Below, piece after piece: positions 1 through 12,600 of a stretch of 64,000 bases of DNA (position 1 is the stretch's first letter; every line of letters begins with the position of its first letter). Source of the DNA: Muricea muricata (lineage: Eukaryota > Cnidaria > Anthozoa > Malacalcyonacea > Plexauridae); the NCBI GenBank assembly GCA_963855995.1, contig OY979723.1, positions 12,972,713 to 13,036,712 on the forward strand. The letters run 5' to 3'. The translations under genes were made by a program, and so were the position numbers. The notes below the pieces were generated by a model, which made no database searches, was not told the DNA's origin, and saw only the letters and a program-made list of their open reading frames with translations.

Positions 1-75
1 ATTGGCGCAATTGCGCCAACAGTAGCAGCCATAATTAGACATGATTGTATAAATTAATGATCATCTCGTTGTCAG

Positions 76-2122
76 ACCATCGACGAAAATCCCGACAACA
101 AAGACCGCAATAGCGTCATCGTTTGGTCTGGTCAGACGATCAAAGCTTCAAGATGCAACCGCTGAGAAGAAGGTTCAACCACTGAAGGCTCTACCACGAC
201 CAGGGTACACGTCATCGGCCAAAAATAGCAAGCCAGACACCAAAGCAGCCAAAGAAATGGTAACGATTATTACCTGTAGTTTGCTTGCATGTATAATGCA
301 GCGTGTGATTGAACTAGGATGGAAAATACAAACCTCTATAGCACGTGTGTTTTGTGTATCGACGCACCAAAAACCCGCAAGTTGCAACAAATTTGATGAC
401 ATCTTACAACAGATTTGTTATCAAGCCGATATCAGATGCGTTCGCATGGCTAGTACAGCTTCTTTAAGACAAGTCTGTTGCAAGTTGTCAACAGTGAGAA
501 CTTGTTGCAAGTTGACTGTCAAAACTTGTTATCCACAAGCCTGCAGCGTTGTTTCAACAAGCTGTAACAAGTCTGAAAACGATCTTGCTATTGCAACTGA
601 TTTTAACAGGGATTTTAAAATTGACAAGTTTGTTGTCGGTATAAAATATCAAACTTGCAAGTTGCAACAAGTTTGTGGCGTTTTTGGGCTGTTTCGGACA
701 GTATATATGCAAGAATATTTGTCTCTCATTGTTGTGCTCTTGGGAGCAAACTTTTTTTATCTAGCCCCGATGATAAACAAGAGCGACGTTTTTTGTAAAC
801 TACTAATCTTTAAACTATAGCCACCACCTCCACCACCAACGGAAGAAATGAAAAAGGACAAAATTCCCATGGCAGCTACACCAAAATCATCGTCGTCATC
901 TTTACCCGTTGCTAAAAGACGATCGAGTTTCAAATCTTCCCTGTCTAGCACCAGTTCCCGCGAAGGTTCTCCCCCGAGATATTTTACCCCAAGTAGACCA
1001 GGTAATCTGTAGCTTATCATCTGAAGCTGATCGAACTATGCTACGTTTTGTACCCAGTAGTTTTTACACTTAGATTAATTCTATAACTCTTGTTGTTGTT
1101 GATTTAGGAACATTTTTTGAAAGGGCAGTTTTCTTGTAATTGCTCTTAACGACCCCCAGTTATCCAATTTCCATTTCACGGGAATAATCCAATTTGAATC
1201 GTAATTACGATGTTAGAACTGCTCTTTGAAAAATGATCTGAAATTTGCAATAATCATCCAACGTTGTGTTCTCCTGGTATTCTCCAGCTGGAAGACTTAC
1301 AGAACCGCGTGGAACATCCTCGACATGTAAACGAAGATCTACTAAACCAACACCCAATCACAGCGCACCTTCTTCAGCATCCAGACGAATTTTAAGAAGT
1401 TCTGGTGATGACATGTTGTTGTCACTTTCAACAGCTTCGAAATCTGAGGTACTGCTACTTATTGTCGATTTAATTGCTGTACTCAAGCGAAATTAATGTC
1501 ATGATGTTTGTGGTGCTACTCTGAGTGTATAACCACAGCGGGAAATAAGAATTGTGTAACCAGTGATCATACAAGGATAATGGAATCTTGAATAAGACAA
1601 TTTTAATAAATCTGTATTCTGTAGACCACAAAGAAGACAAACCGAAAATTGATACCAGACAGCGATCCTTCCTCAACTGCTGTCACGTGTTTCTCAACTC
1701 AGACCGTAGATGATTTACTGGACTGTGATGATGACGCTATATTGGGAGATATTGTTCCCATTCAACCCCAATCAATACCAGAGGTAAAGTAATGAACTAT
1801 GAAGACGAGTACACAATTGATTCAATTTTTGTCCGTTTTCACCCAAGCAGGTTGAATTATTATCGGTGTTCTTAACTTTGATATTGCGACAACACGATGT
1901 CCCACCTTCTAAGCAAACATCCATTGTAGTGATAGTCTGATAGAACAGATTGCATGTTGAACTGTGAGTTCGCTGCTGTCTGGTTAGCCATTTATTTACA
2001 ATATTCCCCGTGTAACCACATGACAAACCCCAAAACTAAATACTCATTGTATTGTAAACCAAACGTTAACTATTCTATTTTTCTTACGGCAGGCTGATCT
2101 GATTGATTTGTCCGATTTGTAA
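76..2122 (+). CDS. C-terminal part of a Ser/Pro-rich protein, possibly GTSE1-like
   Basis: Five in-phase exons are seen: 76-259, 821-1001, 1288-1448, 1625-1783 and 2093-2122 (stop TAA). All have AG acceptors and GT donors, and the phases agree. The gene begins left of the window. The visible product is low-complexity, basic and Ser/Thr/Pro-rich: a six-proline run opens the second exon, followed by KRRSSFKSS and SPPRYFTPSRP. It turns acidic near the end (VDDLLDCDDDAILGD) and finishes with ADLIDLSDL. LIDL is a clathrin-box type motif. GTSE1, a mitotic microtubule protein that recruits clathrin, combines a basic Ser/Pro-rich body with C-terminal LI[DQ][LF] motifs, so a GTSE1 relationship is a reasonable inference. 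There is no folded domain to confirm it, so the name is tentative; the exon structure is firmer. Confidence 0.55.
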
Positions 2123-3338
2123 TACTATTCGACAAGTACGTATGCATGTAAGTGACAATTATAGTAGATTAGGAGATGTCTATCAGATGTTAACACACTA
2201 ACCTTTAATAATGTCCATTCCTGCGCAGCAACTTTCTTTAATTCACTGTACACACATTCAACTTCGTCCACGAAGTACTCGCATGCATGCAGCAGTAGAA
2301 AAGAACTCAAATATGGCGGGGCTCTTTCCTCACGACCAACCAACCAATGAAATGCCAAAGCTTTGCATAAATTCTCTATATATGGTCAGTACATACCAGT
2401 TCACTGCATCATTTTTCTCTTGATTGATTCCTGAGTGTTAAATATTTAATCCCGAATTGATTAGGGTTATTTATCGTGCAAGATAGTATGTATTTTAACA
2501 ATTTCAATTCTTTTATTACAGATGCAATATCATATTTCGCCGAAATCAAAGTAAACAGTGATTCCCAACACCATGTTACTAGTTAGTTTTTCACACGACA
2601 TTCACCTGAAATTTCCAGTTTTGTTATATACATTTACGCGATTTGTTCATCAAATCGTCGATGCAAAAAAGCCAGCAAGAACGAAGAAATTTAAATTGCA
2701 ATTTAATAGTAATATATTTTACAAGACATATGTAACTTGGAGGAAAAACATGCACATTATCATGTATAAAATTTGCATAACGCGCGCGAGCGGTATTACT
2801 CGTGAAGGCCGCAAGAAATTCTGAGATTTAGTAAAGTTTACATTCTCCTAATGGTATAGTTAAAGGCACCATTAACTATTCGTTTACGATCCCATCTTTC
2901 CAAGGATCAAAATGGTCGTGAAAACTAGCAAACTATATTATTTCAGGTACTGCTAGTTCCCACTTCCCTGTGGCCTTCATGACAACTAGAAATGACCATT
3001 TTGTAGTTTATGAACTGTATATATTTATAATAATAACCCGCCTTAGCGCGCAGTCGATCGCAATCTTAATGCAAGACACGCGCACGATTCATAACGTGTA
3101 GATTACTAAATCAAGATAGTAGTATTCTGTCAATAGAAAATATATATCTAAGTTCTATCTGCAAGTTGTTTTACAAATTACTAGAATGCTGCCGTAATTG
3201 TTTCCCTAAAGTCATTAGTAATTACACCATAGACCTTACTCAAAAAAGACGTGTAACATCATAAAATGTGTAACATCATAAGAAGTCATTATGATGAAGG
3301 TCTAAAATGTAGATAAATAACTTTTAACTAACGATAAG
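2123..3338. other. Convergent intergenic region
   Basis: This lies between the stop codon of the LIDL-ending gene and the stop codon of SEC13 on the other strand, so it should hold both 3' UTRs. The sequence is AT-rich. I see no coding exon, RNA gene or clear repeat in it. Confidence 0.5.
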
Positions 3339-6300
3339 TTATTTCGTTGGTTCCTGTCCCGTTCCTTTATTGATATCACTGACACATATCCATCCATCCA
3401 CTGTTTCTCGCCACAATGTTACCTGAATGAAAAGAAGTCATCTTCGTCACAAACTGAAGCCATCAAGTATTTGTGGATGTTTGTATTAGAGAGACGTTCG
3501 TACTAGAGAGATGTCTGCATTAGAGAAATGTCTGTATTAGAGAAGAGAAATGTTTGTACTAGAGAGACTTCTATATTAGAGAGCGGTGTTTGTATTAGAG
3601 AGCGGTGTCTGTATTAGAGAGATGTCTGTATTAGAGAAAAACGTCTGCATTAGAAAGAGACGTCTACATCAGAGAGATGTCTGCATTAGAGAGAAATGTC
3701 TCCATTAGAGAGATTTCTGTATTATAGATGTCTGTATTGGAGATAGATGTCTGCATTAGAAAGATGTGTGTGTTAGAGAGACATCTGCATTACAGAGGAT
3801 TTAGATTGGAGAGAATATTAGTTAGTACTTACACTATTATCTCCACCTGACACGGCGAGAATGTTTCCTGCAAACGACCAACTTAAATGCCAAACAACAT
3901 CATTAAATTTATGTAACCTTACAGGTTCCCATGGCCCGGGTTTCGTCTCATCTTTGGTCCAAACTATAACATGACAATCCTGAAGAAAAACCCCATAAAA
4001 AACAATTAAAACAAAATACACCCCTTTAAGGACACCACAGTTTTCCCCCACTGGGAGAGTTGACATGATAAACAAAGGAAAGATATTGCAGTCGATGTAA
4101 AGGGTAGCCTTGTCAGAGTATAATATGTACATGCTCACGCACCTGGGAACAACTCGCTATTTTACTTGTAGGTAATCCTATATTCGGTGCCCATGCCACA
4201 TCACGGACCCAGTCACTGTGAGCTTCTAGTTTCTCTTCTTCTTCCCACTCACCATCTGCTTCTCTAAACATGTCATGAATGTGCATTAATAACAGTATCT
4301 GGTAGACATCCTCTGAGGCAGGGTGGCCTAACTGCTGATCACATTGACTCTCACCACTGAAACCAAGACTGGTGTGGAGTTCATACGAGTTGATAGCCTG
4401 TAAACAGTCTACACAGTAGACAGTTCACAGGCTAGAGAGTTGAGTTCTCAAGGAGATCTTTCCAGGTACCGTACTCCATACACTTTTTTCCCTCACTAAA
4501 ATCAACATATCTATGGGACAGTATTGCACCATAGTAATTGGTACTTGCTGTTGTGGTGCCCTTGTCCTATGGCGAAGCTTAATAAAATACAGAAAAATAA
4601 GAAAAGATCTATTTAGCATGCATATTCTAGAATACCTCATCTTCCATATCTTGACAAGATTATCACATCCACCTGTCACTAAACGTTTCTCGACTTTGCC
4701 ACGTTTGGGATCGTCAACACTCTAACATAACAGAGATACGAGGCATATATAGAAAGAGAAGGTAATAAATTGCTTTTTAAATGTTATCCAAGTGATCTAA
4801 CCCTACCACCCTATAATCTCAATTTCATTTAACTGTAGTGTTTAGGATGCTTTAGTAGATTAGTATTACATTTTAATGCACAGCATATACAGTAGAAACA
4901 AGTTTTTCAGAGACCTTTTAGAAAGTGTTGTAGAGAGGAGGCTTTGTTTAAAATCTCAATCAAGAATAATTTGAACAAGCTCATTGACTTTTTTGGGAAT
5001 AAGTGATATATAATAAAGTAACGAGAAAGTGTTTATTACTGGTGTATGAAACGTGAGTTGAAAAACAAGGTGTTAGCCATGTTTTTTGCACATACTTTGA
5101 GGTGTTTTGTTCGCTGGTAATAAACAATTTTTAGTTTATTATATTGCTTCTCAAACGAACTTGAATTTAGCAGGAAGGTTGAGTTAATTTATGGACGTTT
5201 ATTACCGTGGTATAAAGACAACAATATTGTGGTAATTTTGTGTCTTGATCATGAATTATTAATGATTTGAGAAATATTTATCATTACTCACATCAAATAA
5301 TGAGCCAGGATGTACAGATGGTGCCCAGCTAACTGCATTGCAACCAATCTAAAGTAAAACATGTGTTAGAATGTTAGCAATGATTCTTTTTACGATACAC
5401 AAATTCTTGTTGGGTCTAGTAGAAATGTCCATCAAATCAAAATTGACTAGGGTAGTGTTTATAAACTACTTGTCGCATTCACTTAAGTTCTGTAACTTGG
5501 CAAATAATTGAAAACATCTTTTGAAGCCTTACAGTGTGTGCATTCTGTATTTTTTTAACTTCCCACTGTCCATCACCTAAAAACATCATAAAAGATAGTT
5601 GAATTGTTTTAAAGTTTCGATTATGTGCACTTGTCAATGCAGATATGTGAAAATTAGGAATCATTTGCTTTCCTAATCACCTAACTTACAAAAGGAGCAA
5701 AAAAACTGCTAATCCCTGACCAATTCGAACATTGTTCCAGTTCGGGAAAGCTGACGTTTACATTGACATTAAGAATTCAAAATTCATTGCAAACCTTCGC
5801 TGGATATTACAGAAACATTGCCATCAGATGAGCCACACGCTAACATCAAGCCATAACCCTCAGGAGCCCAGCAAACTGAATTCACTGCAATGCAGCATGT
5901 CACTTTAATTAACAATCTTTCAGCACTGGTAATACAGTTAGTAATAAGTAATGATTTTTTGGTTAAAATGATCTTTGTGGCGCCACTCTAATTTTATATT
6001 ACACAAACTGGCCCAGCTGAAAAACGGTCTAGCAGTGCAATGCTCTTAGTTTTGATTCCTTCATAGAGCATATTTTCAGCTTGCCTGTTATGGATACAAA
6101 ACTCATGGTAGCTCCACAAATATCAATGAATCTTAATCTTATGATCATAAACAATGTAAATAATGCAATGACAATCAACATTTATTATAACTTATTGGAT
6201 TCACCTAAGCACAGTACGGTAAAATATTAGGTTGAGACTTAAATATTAGGTTGAGACTTAAATATTGGGTGAGACTGAAGGTCAAGCCCAACATTGAAGT

Positions 6301-8712
6301 TGAAACTTAATATTTTGCCATATTGGGCAAAGATGAGTCCAATAGATGTTCTATTATATCAAACATAAACTGCTAACATCAACAAGTTAAATAGACATTA
6401 GAGTCTTTGTCGCTCAACACAGTAGCTTCTAAACATATTTACAGCTGATTTGGCCACTTTCTTTGTGTTCTTTTGTCGCTCTTTTTCAAATCTTCCTGTG
6501 TCTTTTTAACCAAAAAGCATGGTCTTTTAACAAATAAACTCCATATTTTTTAAATGTAAATTAGCAAACAGGAAGTGTCCAATATGCCCTTTGTGCACAA
6601 GTCTATGCTAATTCTCATTATATATTGTATGGAGACAGATACATATTAAACAAGCGTGCACACAGACACCCATTGAAAACAAACCTGAAGAGTCATGATT
6701 TAAGAATTCCTGGAACTTTATCCAACCAGTGTTAGTTTCCTTCCAAATAATCACCTGAGGAGGCAAATATATTTCAGAAGAACAGAACTATTTGTATAAA
6801 TGATGGAAGATTTTACAACCCCAACAAATTTCAAACCTTTCTGTCATAGGAACAAGTGGCCAGAAGACCCCCAAACATGGGATGTGCCCAGGAAACTTGC
6901 CACACTGGACCGTCATGGCTGAAAATATTGAAACATTAGACTTGTTTACGATTTTCAAAGAAATGAATAAACAAAAAAATAAACTTCAAATCTAGTTGTG
7001 TACATATATATTAATTGTACACAGGTGTGAATTTTAAAGCCATTCAAACTTACCCACGTAGTGTGGCCACATGTGTCTGTGCATTACCAGTTACTTCAAA
7101 TATTCTTACACTACGATCTGAAGAACAAGTTGCCAGTTTGCGACCATAGTAGTCCATCTGAGCATCATGCTAAAATACAGTTTAACCCATTAAGCCACAG
7201 AGCTTCCCAAATGATGAGTAAAATTGCATGGAACATGTGACAAAATATATTTGTTGACATTCCATTCTGAACATCCTCATAACTCTAGGGTTCCGCTAAT
7301 ACCTAACACCTTGTTCAGTACTGGTACTTCTAATCCCTTCCCATTCCTGACAGTCCTGCACTTTAAAGAAATCAACTTATTTCTCCCCTTTGTATCCTTT
7401 TTCTCATGCTAAAAATGAATGCAGGGTGTTCACTGAAAAACCAAAGTTAAGTCCGTTTTTGGTAAATTGGGAAAATGTTGTTTTTATTTACAGTATTTTC
7501 TTTATAATATACATAACGATAAAAGTAAACAAAAATATATATACTGTCACATTCCTCTTATAAAATAGAAACTTCCCACTAATGATTGGGAAAGTTTCTT
7601 AGTTATCTCTATTGGGAAGTGTCCGTCAAACGGACACTATATGGGCTAGCTACCACCCGGGAATGCTATCTTGTGTTTTGCAGACCTCCTTGGAAACCTC
7701 CATAACAGTGGAGTAATTAACAAGATACAGATTACAAGCTCAAGATTTCTGTCCAGGAGAGTTGATAAAACAAAGCCTAAATGCCACCTCATAGAAATCG
7801 AGAGTGAGTAATCTAATTGTCTTGGTGGAATCAGAGGTCAAACATATAATGAATAATTCTGCTGAATAATCTTATAATTTATGTGCCAAAGTAATTGTTA
7901 ATTGCATAATTGTTCGTTTCACTACTCATTGTCCAGACTGTACAGTAAAGCAGTTTTTGTCCATAAAAAACAACAAACTTTAAAGCTTTAGTGAAGGTTA
8001 GATCCCAAGTGTGCTAGATTTTCTCTTTTTTGTATTGACATACACTATTATTCTGTAGTCTGGTTTGTTATTATGCTCGTCATCTATCAAGTAATAGATA
8101 GCAAGTAGAACGGCCAATCTAACGAAGGCATTTGCAACAGTATACTAGTAGTATAAGGAAATTTTACACTTTACCATACTCTACTAGTTACAATATACAT
8201 ATGCCATCAAAACACATTATAGAAGAACCATCGCATAGTGACGTTATTCATGTATGGTAAAGTGTAAAGAACCATAGTGCGATTCAATTTTACTAATTTA
8301 TATTAATTATCAGGGCCAATGTGGCAATACCTAGCAACATAGTGCAAGAACACATTGTATTATATTGCCATACACTTTTTTATAATTTCTAAATTCACCA
8401 CAAAACAAACCCTGTAGACATTTGGTATACGGATACAGTATAATTTACCAAGCTAAAATACCATCATCTTATTACAACAGAATAACTAATCAAGAGAATT
8501 GTTCTAAAAAGTCGTCATATTTCATTTAGTCTTGAAAGCAATTTTGGTTTAACACCTCAACTTACAATCATGTCTTCATGTAAAGTATCCACGCTGCTCG
8601 TTACAGAAACCTGCATAATGGAAAGATATCTATTTAAACACTATACTGCTTTGAGAATTTTGCTCAAAACACACGTTTTCCTTGATAGCAATCAAGTATT
8701 TCTCATTACCAT
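3339..8712 (-). CDS. SEC13: Protein transport protein SEC13 homolog
   Basis: SEC13 is a six-bladed WD40 protein. It pairs with SEC31 in the outer COPII coat on the ER and with NUP145/NUP96 in the nuclear pore Y-complex, and also acts in SEACIT/GATOR2. Twelve exons join in phase: 8710-8712, 8566-8610, 7054-7169, 6837-6918, 6685-6754, 5795-5884, 5533-5576, 5292-5348, 4636-4721, 4143-4263, 3833-3979 and 3339-3422, giving about 314 residues (human about 322). Recognisable blocks in order are [103 protein letters not shown] and [16 protein letters not shown]. Exon 1 contributes only the start Met (ATG followed directly by GTAATG), and exon 2 continues [15 protein letters not shown]. No breaks are seen. 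The last intron carries a minisatellite. The identity is very secure; the one-codon first coding exon is the least certain part. Confidence 0.95.
3470..3800. repeat. Degenerate minisatellite in the last SEC13 intron
   Basis: About 18-20 imperfect tandem copies of a 15-20 base unit resembling ATTAGAGAGATGTCTGT run through the last SEC13 intron, on the + strand. Copies vary in length and in the GAGA part. A similar but looser purine-rich stretch occurs near 36280-36370. Confidence 0.8.
8150..8290. repeat. Small inverted repeat (possible MITE) in SEC13 intron 2
   Basis: TTTACACTTTACCATAC near 8162 is matched in reverse complement by TATGGTAAAGTGTAAAG near 8255, with about 80 bases between. Such foldbacks are typical of small non-autonomous transposons. 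I could not define ends or a target-site duplication. Confidence 0.45.
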
Positions 8713-9045
8713 TTTGTCGACTTTTCTGACTTGGAAATTTCAAACGTGGCACAATGACAATGAGCCGCCTCGTTTCCGCGATGAACCAGCGGCAGAGATT
8801 GCTCCATTTCATGTACTACAGAATATATTGGGCTAAACACATCGCTGATTATAAAAGCTAACATTTCAATGGCACTTCTCTCACACACGAATAATGAGTC
8901 GGCGTTTACGAAAGCTGCGAACTTCATAGGGCATTGTGATCAGCTGCCATGACAAATCAAAATGATAATGAAACTTATAAATCCTTGATTAGAGAAGCTA
9001 ATGTACAAACGGTTGATTGATTTTATTGATATTAAAAAACCAAAT

Positions 9046-9570
9046 CCTTTCAAAACATCAGCATGGATTCCGAAAAAAATAGATCGACTGAACTAGCAAT
9101 TAGAGAGCTTGTTGATAACATCACCAGGGAAAATATACTCTTAGTATTTTCCTCGATTTATCAAAAGCGTTTGGCACAACTAATCACAGAATTTGAATTA
9201 AAAAGCTAAAACATTATGGCATAAGGGGTATTTGTCTAGAATGGTTAAAAAATTATTTGAAGAATAGAAAACAAGCCGTTAAATACAATACAATAAAATC
9301 TGATCAAATGTTGAGCTCGATTGGTGTCCCTCAAGGGTCAATTCTGGGGCCACTGTTGTTCATAATATACATAATTGTATACAGAATTGTAGTAAATTAA
9401 TTTCAATTATACTATTTGCAGACGATACTAACAAATTTTATAGCCATAGCTGTCCGAAAAAGCTCAATAAAATTGTGCAAGAACAGCTTAACAAGATAAC
9501 GGTTTGGCTTAATACAAATATATTATCTATTAACAAAACGAAAACTAAATTTATATTATTTAGATCAAGC
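9046..9570 (+). pseudogene. LINE (non-LTR) reverse transcriptase remnant
   Basis: Translated pieces in shifting frames match a jockey/CR1-type reverse transcriptase. They are HGFRKNRSTELAI (9062 onward), LDLSKAF, then HYGIRGICLEWLKNYLKNRK and GVPQGSILGPLLF (about 9327-9360), and LFADDTN (about 9412), which carries the catalytic ADD core. Frameshifts and in-frame stops separate the pieces, and the 5' end, endonuclease and downstream parts are missing, so this is a dead fragment. It directly abuts the satellite that follows. Confidence 0.85.
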
Positions 9571-9644
9571 AAGTAAAAGAAAACAAATAATATATCAATT
9601 ATATTACTATAAGCAATGAATTAATAAAACAAGTTAAAAATACA

Positions 9645-12600
9645 ACGCAACACGCGTGTGTCTCGCGTGCGAAACCCTCGAAACAAATCCCGAAAAAATT
9701 TTGAGGAAAATTTTGACAAAAAATATTGAAAAAAAAAATTGGAAAAAAAATTTGACAAAAAAATTCTGAAAAATTTTTGAGGAAAATTTTGACAAAGAAA
9801 TTTTGAAAAAAAAATTGGAAAAAAAATTTGAAAAAAATTCTGAGAAAAAATTTTGAAAAAAAATTTTGAAAAAAAAATTGGAAAAAAAATTTAAAAAAAA
9901 TTCTGAGAAAAAATTTTGAGGAAAATTTTGACAAAAAGATTTTGAAAAAAAAATTGGAAAAAAAATTTGAAAAAAATTCTGAGAAAAAATTTTGAGGAAA
10001 ATTTTGACAAAAAAATTTGGAAAAAAAAATTGGAAAAAAATTTGACAAAAAAATTCTCATTCATATAATCACGAGAAAAATCCCGCGTGGGGTGCTCGCA
10101 ACACGCGTGTGTCTCGCGTGCGAAACCCTCGAAACAAATCCCAAAAAAATTTTGAGGAAAATTTTGACAAAAAAATTTTGAAAAAAAAATTGGAAAAAAA
10201 ATTTGAAAAAAATTCTGAGAAAAAATTTTGAGGAAAATTTTGACAAGATTTTGAAAAAAAAGTTGGAAAAAAAATTTGAAAAAAATTCTGAAAAAAAATT
10301 TTGAAAAAAATTTTGACAAAAAAATTTGGAAAAAAAAATTGGAAAAAAAATTTGACAAAAAAATTCTCATTCATATAATCACGAAAAAAATCACGCGTGG
10401 GGTGCTCGCAACACGCGTGTGTCTCGCGTGCGAAACCCTCGAAACAAATCCCGAAAAAATTTTGAGGAAAATTTTGACAAAAAAATTTTAAAAAAAAAAT
10501 TGGAAAAAAAATTTGAAAAAAATTCTGAGAAAAAATTTTGAGGAAAATTTTGACAGAAAGATTTTGAAAAAAAAATTGGAAAAAAAATTTGACAAAAAAA
10601 TTCTCATTCATATAATCACGAGAAAAATCACGCGTGGGGTTCTCGCAACACGCGTGTGTCTCGCGTGCGAAACCCTCGAAACAAATCCCGAAAAAATTTT
10701 GAGGAAAATTTTGACAAAAAAATTTTGAAAAAAAAAATTGGAAAAAAAAATTGACAAAAAAATTCTGAAAAATTTTTGAGGAAAATTTTGACAAAAAATT
10801 TTGAAAAAAAAATTGGAAAAAAATTTGAAAAAAATTCTGAGAAAAAATTTTGAGGAAAATTTTGACAAAAAAATTTGGAAAAAAAAATTGGAAAAAAATT
10901 TGACAAAAAAATTCTCATTCATATAATCACGAGAAAAATCCCGCGTGGGGTGCTCGCAACACGCGTGTGTCTCGCGTGCGAAACCCTCGAAACAAATCCC
11001 GAAAAAATTTTGAGGAAAATTTTGACAAAAAAATTTTGAAAAAAAAATTGGAAAAAAAATTTGAAAAAAATTCTGAGAAAAAATTTTGAGGAAAATTTTG
11101 ACAGAAAGATTTTGAAAAAAAAATTGGAAAATAAATTTGAAAAAAATTCTGAGAAAAAATTTTGAGGAAAATTTTGACAGAAAGATTTTGAAAAAAAAAT
11201 TGGAAAAAAAATTTGACAAAAAAATTCTCATTCATATAATCACGAGAAAAATCACGCGTGGGGTTCTCGCAACACGCGTGTGTCTCGCGTGCGAAACCCT
11301 CGAAACAAATCCCGAAAAAATTTTGAGGACAATTTTGACAAAAAATTTTGAAAAAAAAATTGGAAAAAAAATTTGACAAAAAAATTCTGAAAAATTTTTG
11401 AGGAAAATTTTGACAAAAAAATTTTGAAAAAAAAATTGGAAAAAAAATTTAAAAAAAATTCTGAGAAAAAATTTTGAGGAAAATTTTGACAAAAAAATTT
11501 GGAAAAAAAAATTGGAAAAAAATTTGACAAAAAAATTCTCATTCATATAATCACGAGAAAAATCACGCGTGGGGTTCTCGCAACACGCGTGTGTCTCGCG
11601 TGCAAAACCCTCGAAACAAATCCCGAAAAAATTTTGAGGAAAATTTTGACAAAAAAATTTGGAAAAAAAAATTGGAAAAAAATTTGACAAAAAAATTCTC
11701 ATTCATATAATCACGAGAAAAATCACGCGTGGGGTTCTCGCAACACGCGTGTGTCTCGCGTGCAAAACCCTCGAAACAAATCCCGAAAAAATTTTGAGGA
11801 AAATTTTGACAAAAAAATTTTGAAAAAAAAATTGGAAAAAAAATTTGAAAAAAATTCTGAGAAAAAATTTTGAGGAAAATTTTGACAAAAAATTTTGAAA
11901 AAAAAAATTGGAAAAAAAATTTGACAAAAAAATTCTGAAAAATTTTTGAGGAAAATTTTGACAAAAAAATTTGGAAAAAAAAATTGGAAAAAAATTTGAC
12001 AAAAAAATTCTCATTCATATAATCACGAGAAAAATCACGCGTGGGGTTCTCGCAACACGCGTGTGTCTCGCGTGCAAAACCCTCGAAACAAATCCCGAAA
12101 AAATTTTGAGGAAAATTTTGACAAAAAAATTTTGAAAAAAAAATTGGAAAAAAAATTTGAAAAAAAAATTCTGAGAAAAATTTTTGAGGAAAATTTTGAC
12201 AAAAAAATTTTGAAAAAAAATTGGAAAAAAAATTTGAAAAAAATTCTGAGAAAAAATTTTGAGGAAAATTTTGACAAAAAAATTTGGAAAAAAAAATTGG
12301 AAAAAAATTTGACAAAAAAATTCTCATTCATATAATCACGAGAAAAATCCCGCGTGGGGTGCTCGCAACACGCGTGTGTCTCGCGTGCGAAACCCTCGAA
12401 ACAAATCCCGAAAAAATTTTGAGGAAAATTTTGACAAAAAAATTTTGAAAAAAAAATTGGAAAAAAAATTTGAAAAAAATTCTGAGAAAAAATTTTGAGG
12501 AAAATTTTGACAAAAAATTTTGAAAAAAAAAATTGGAAAAAAAATTTGACAAAAAAATTCTGAAAAATTTTTGAGGAAAATTTTGACAAAAAAATTTTGA

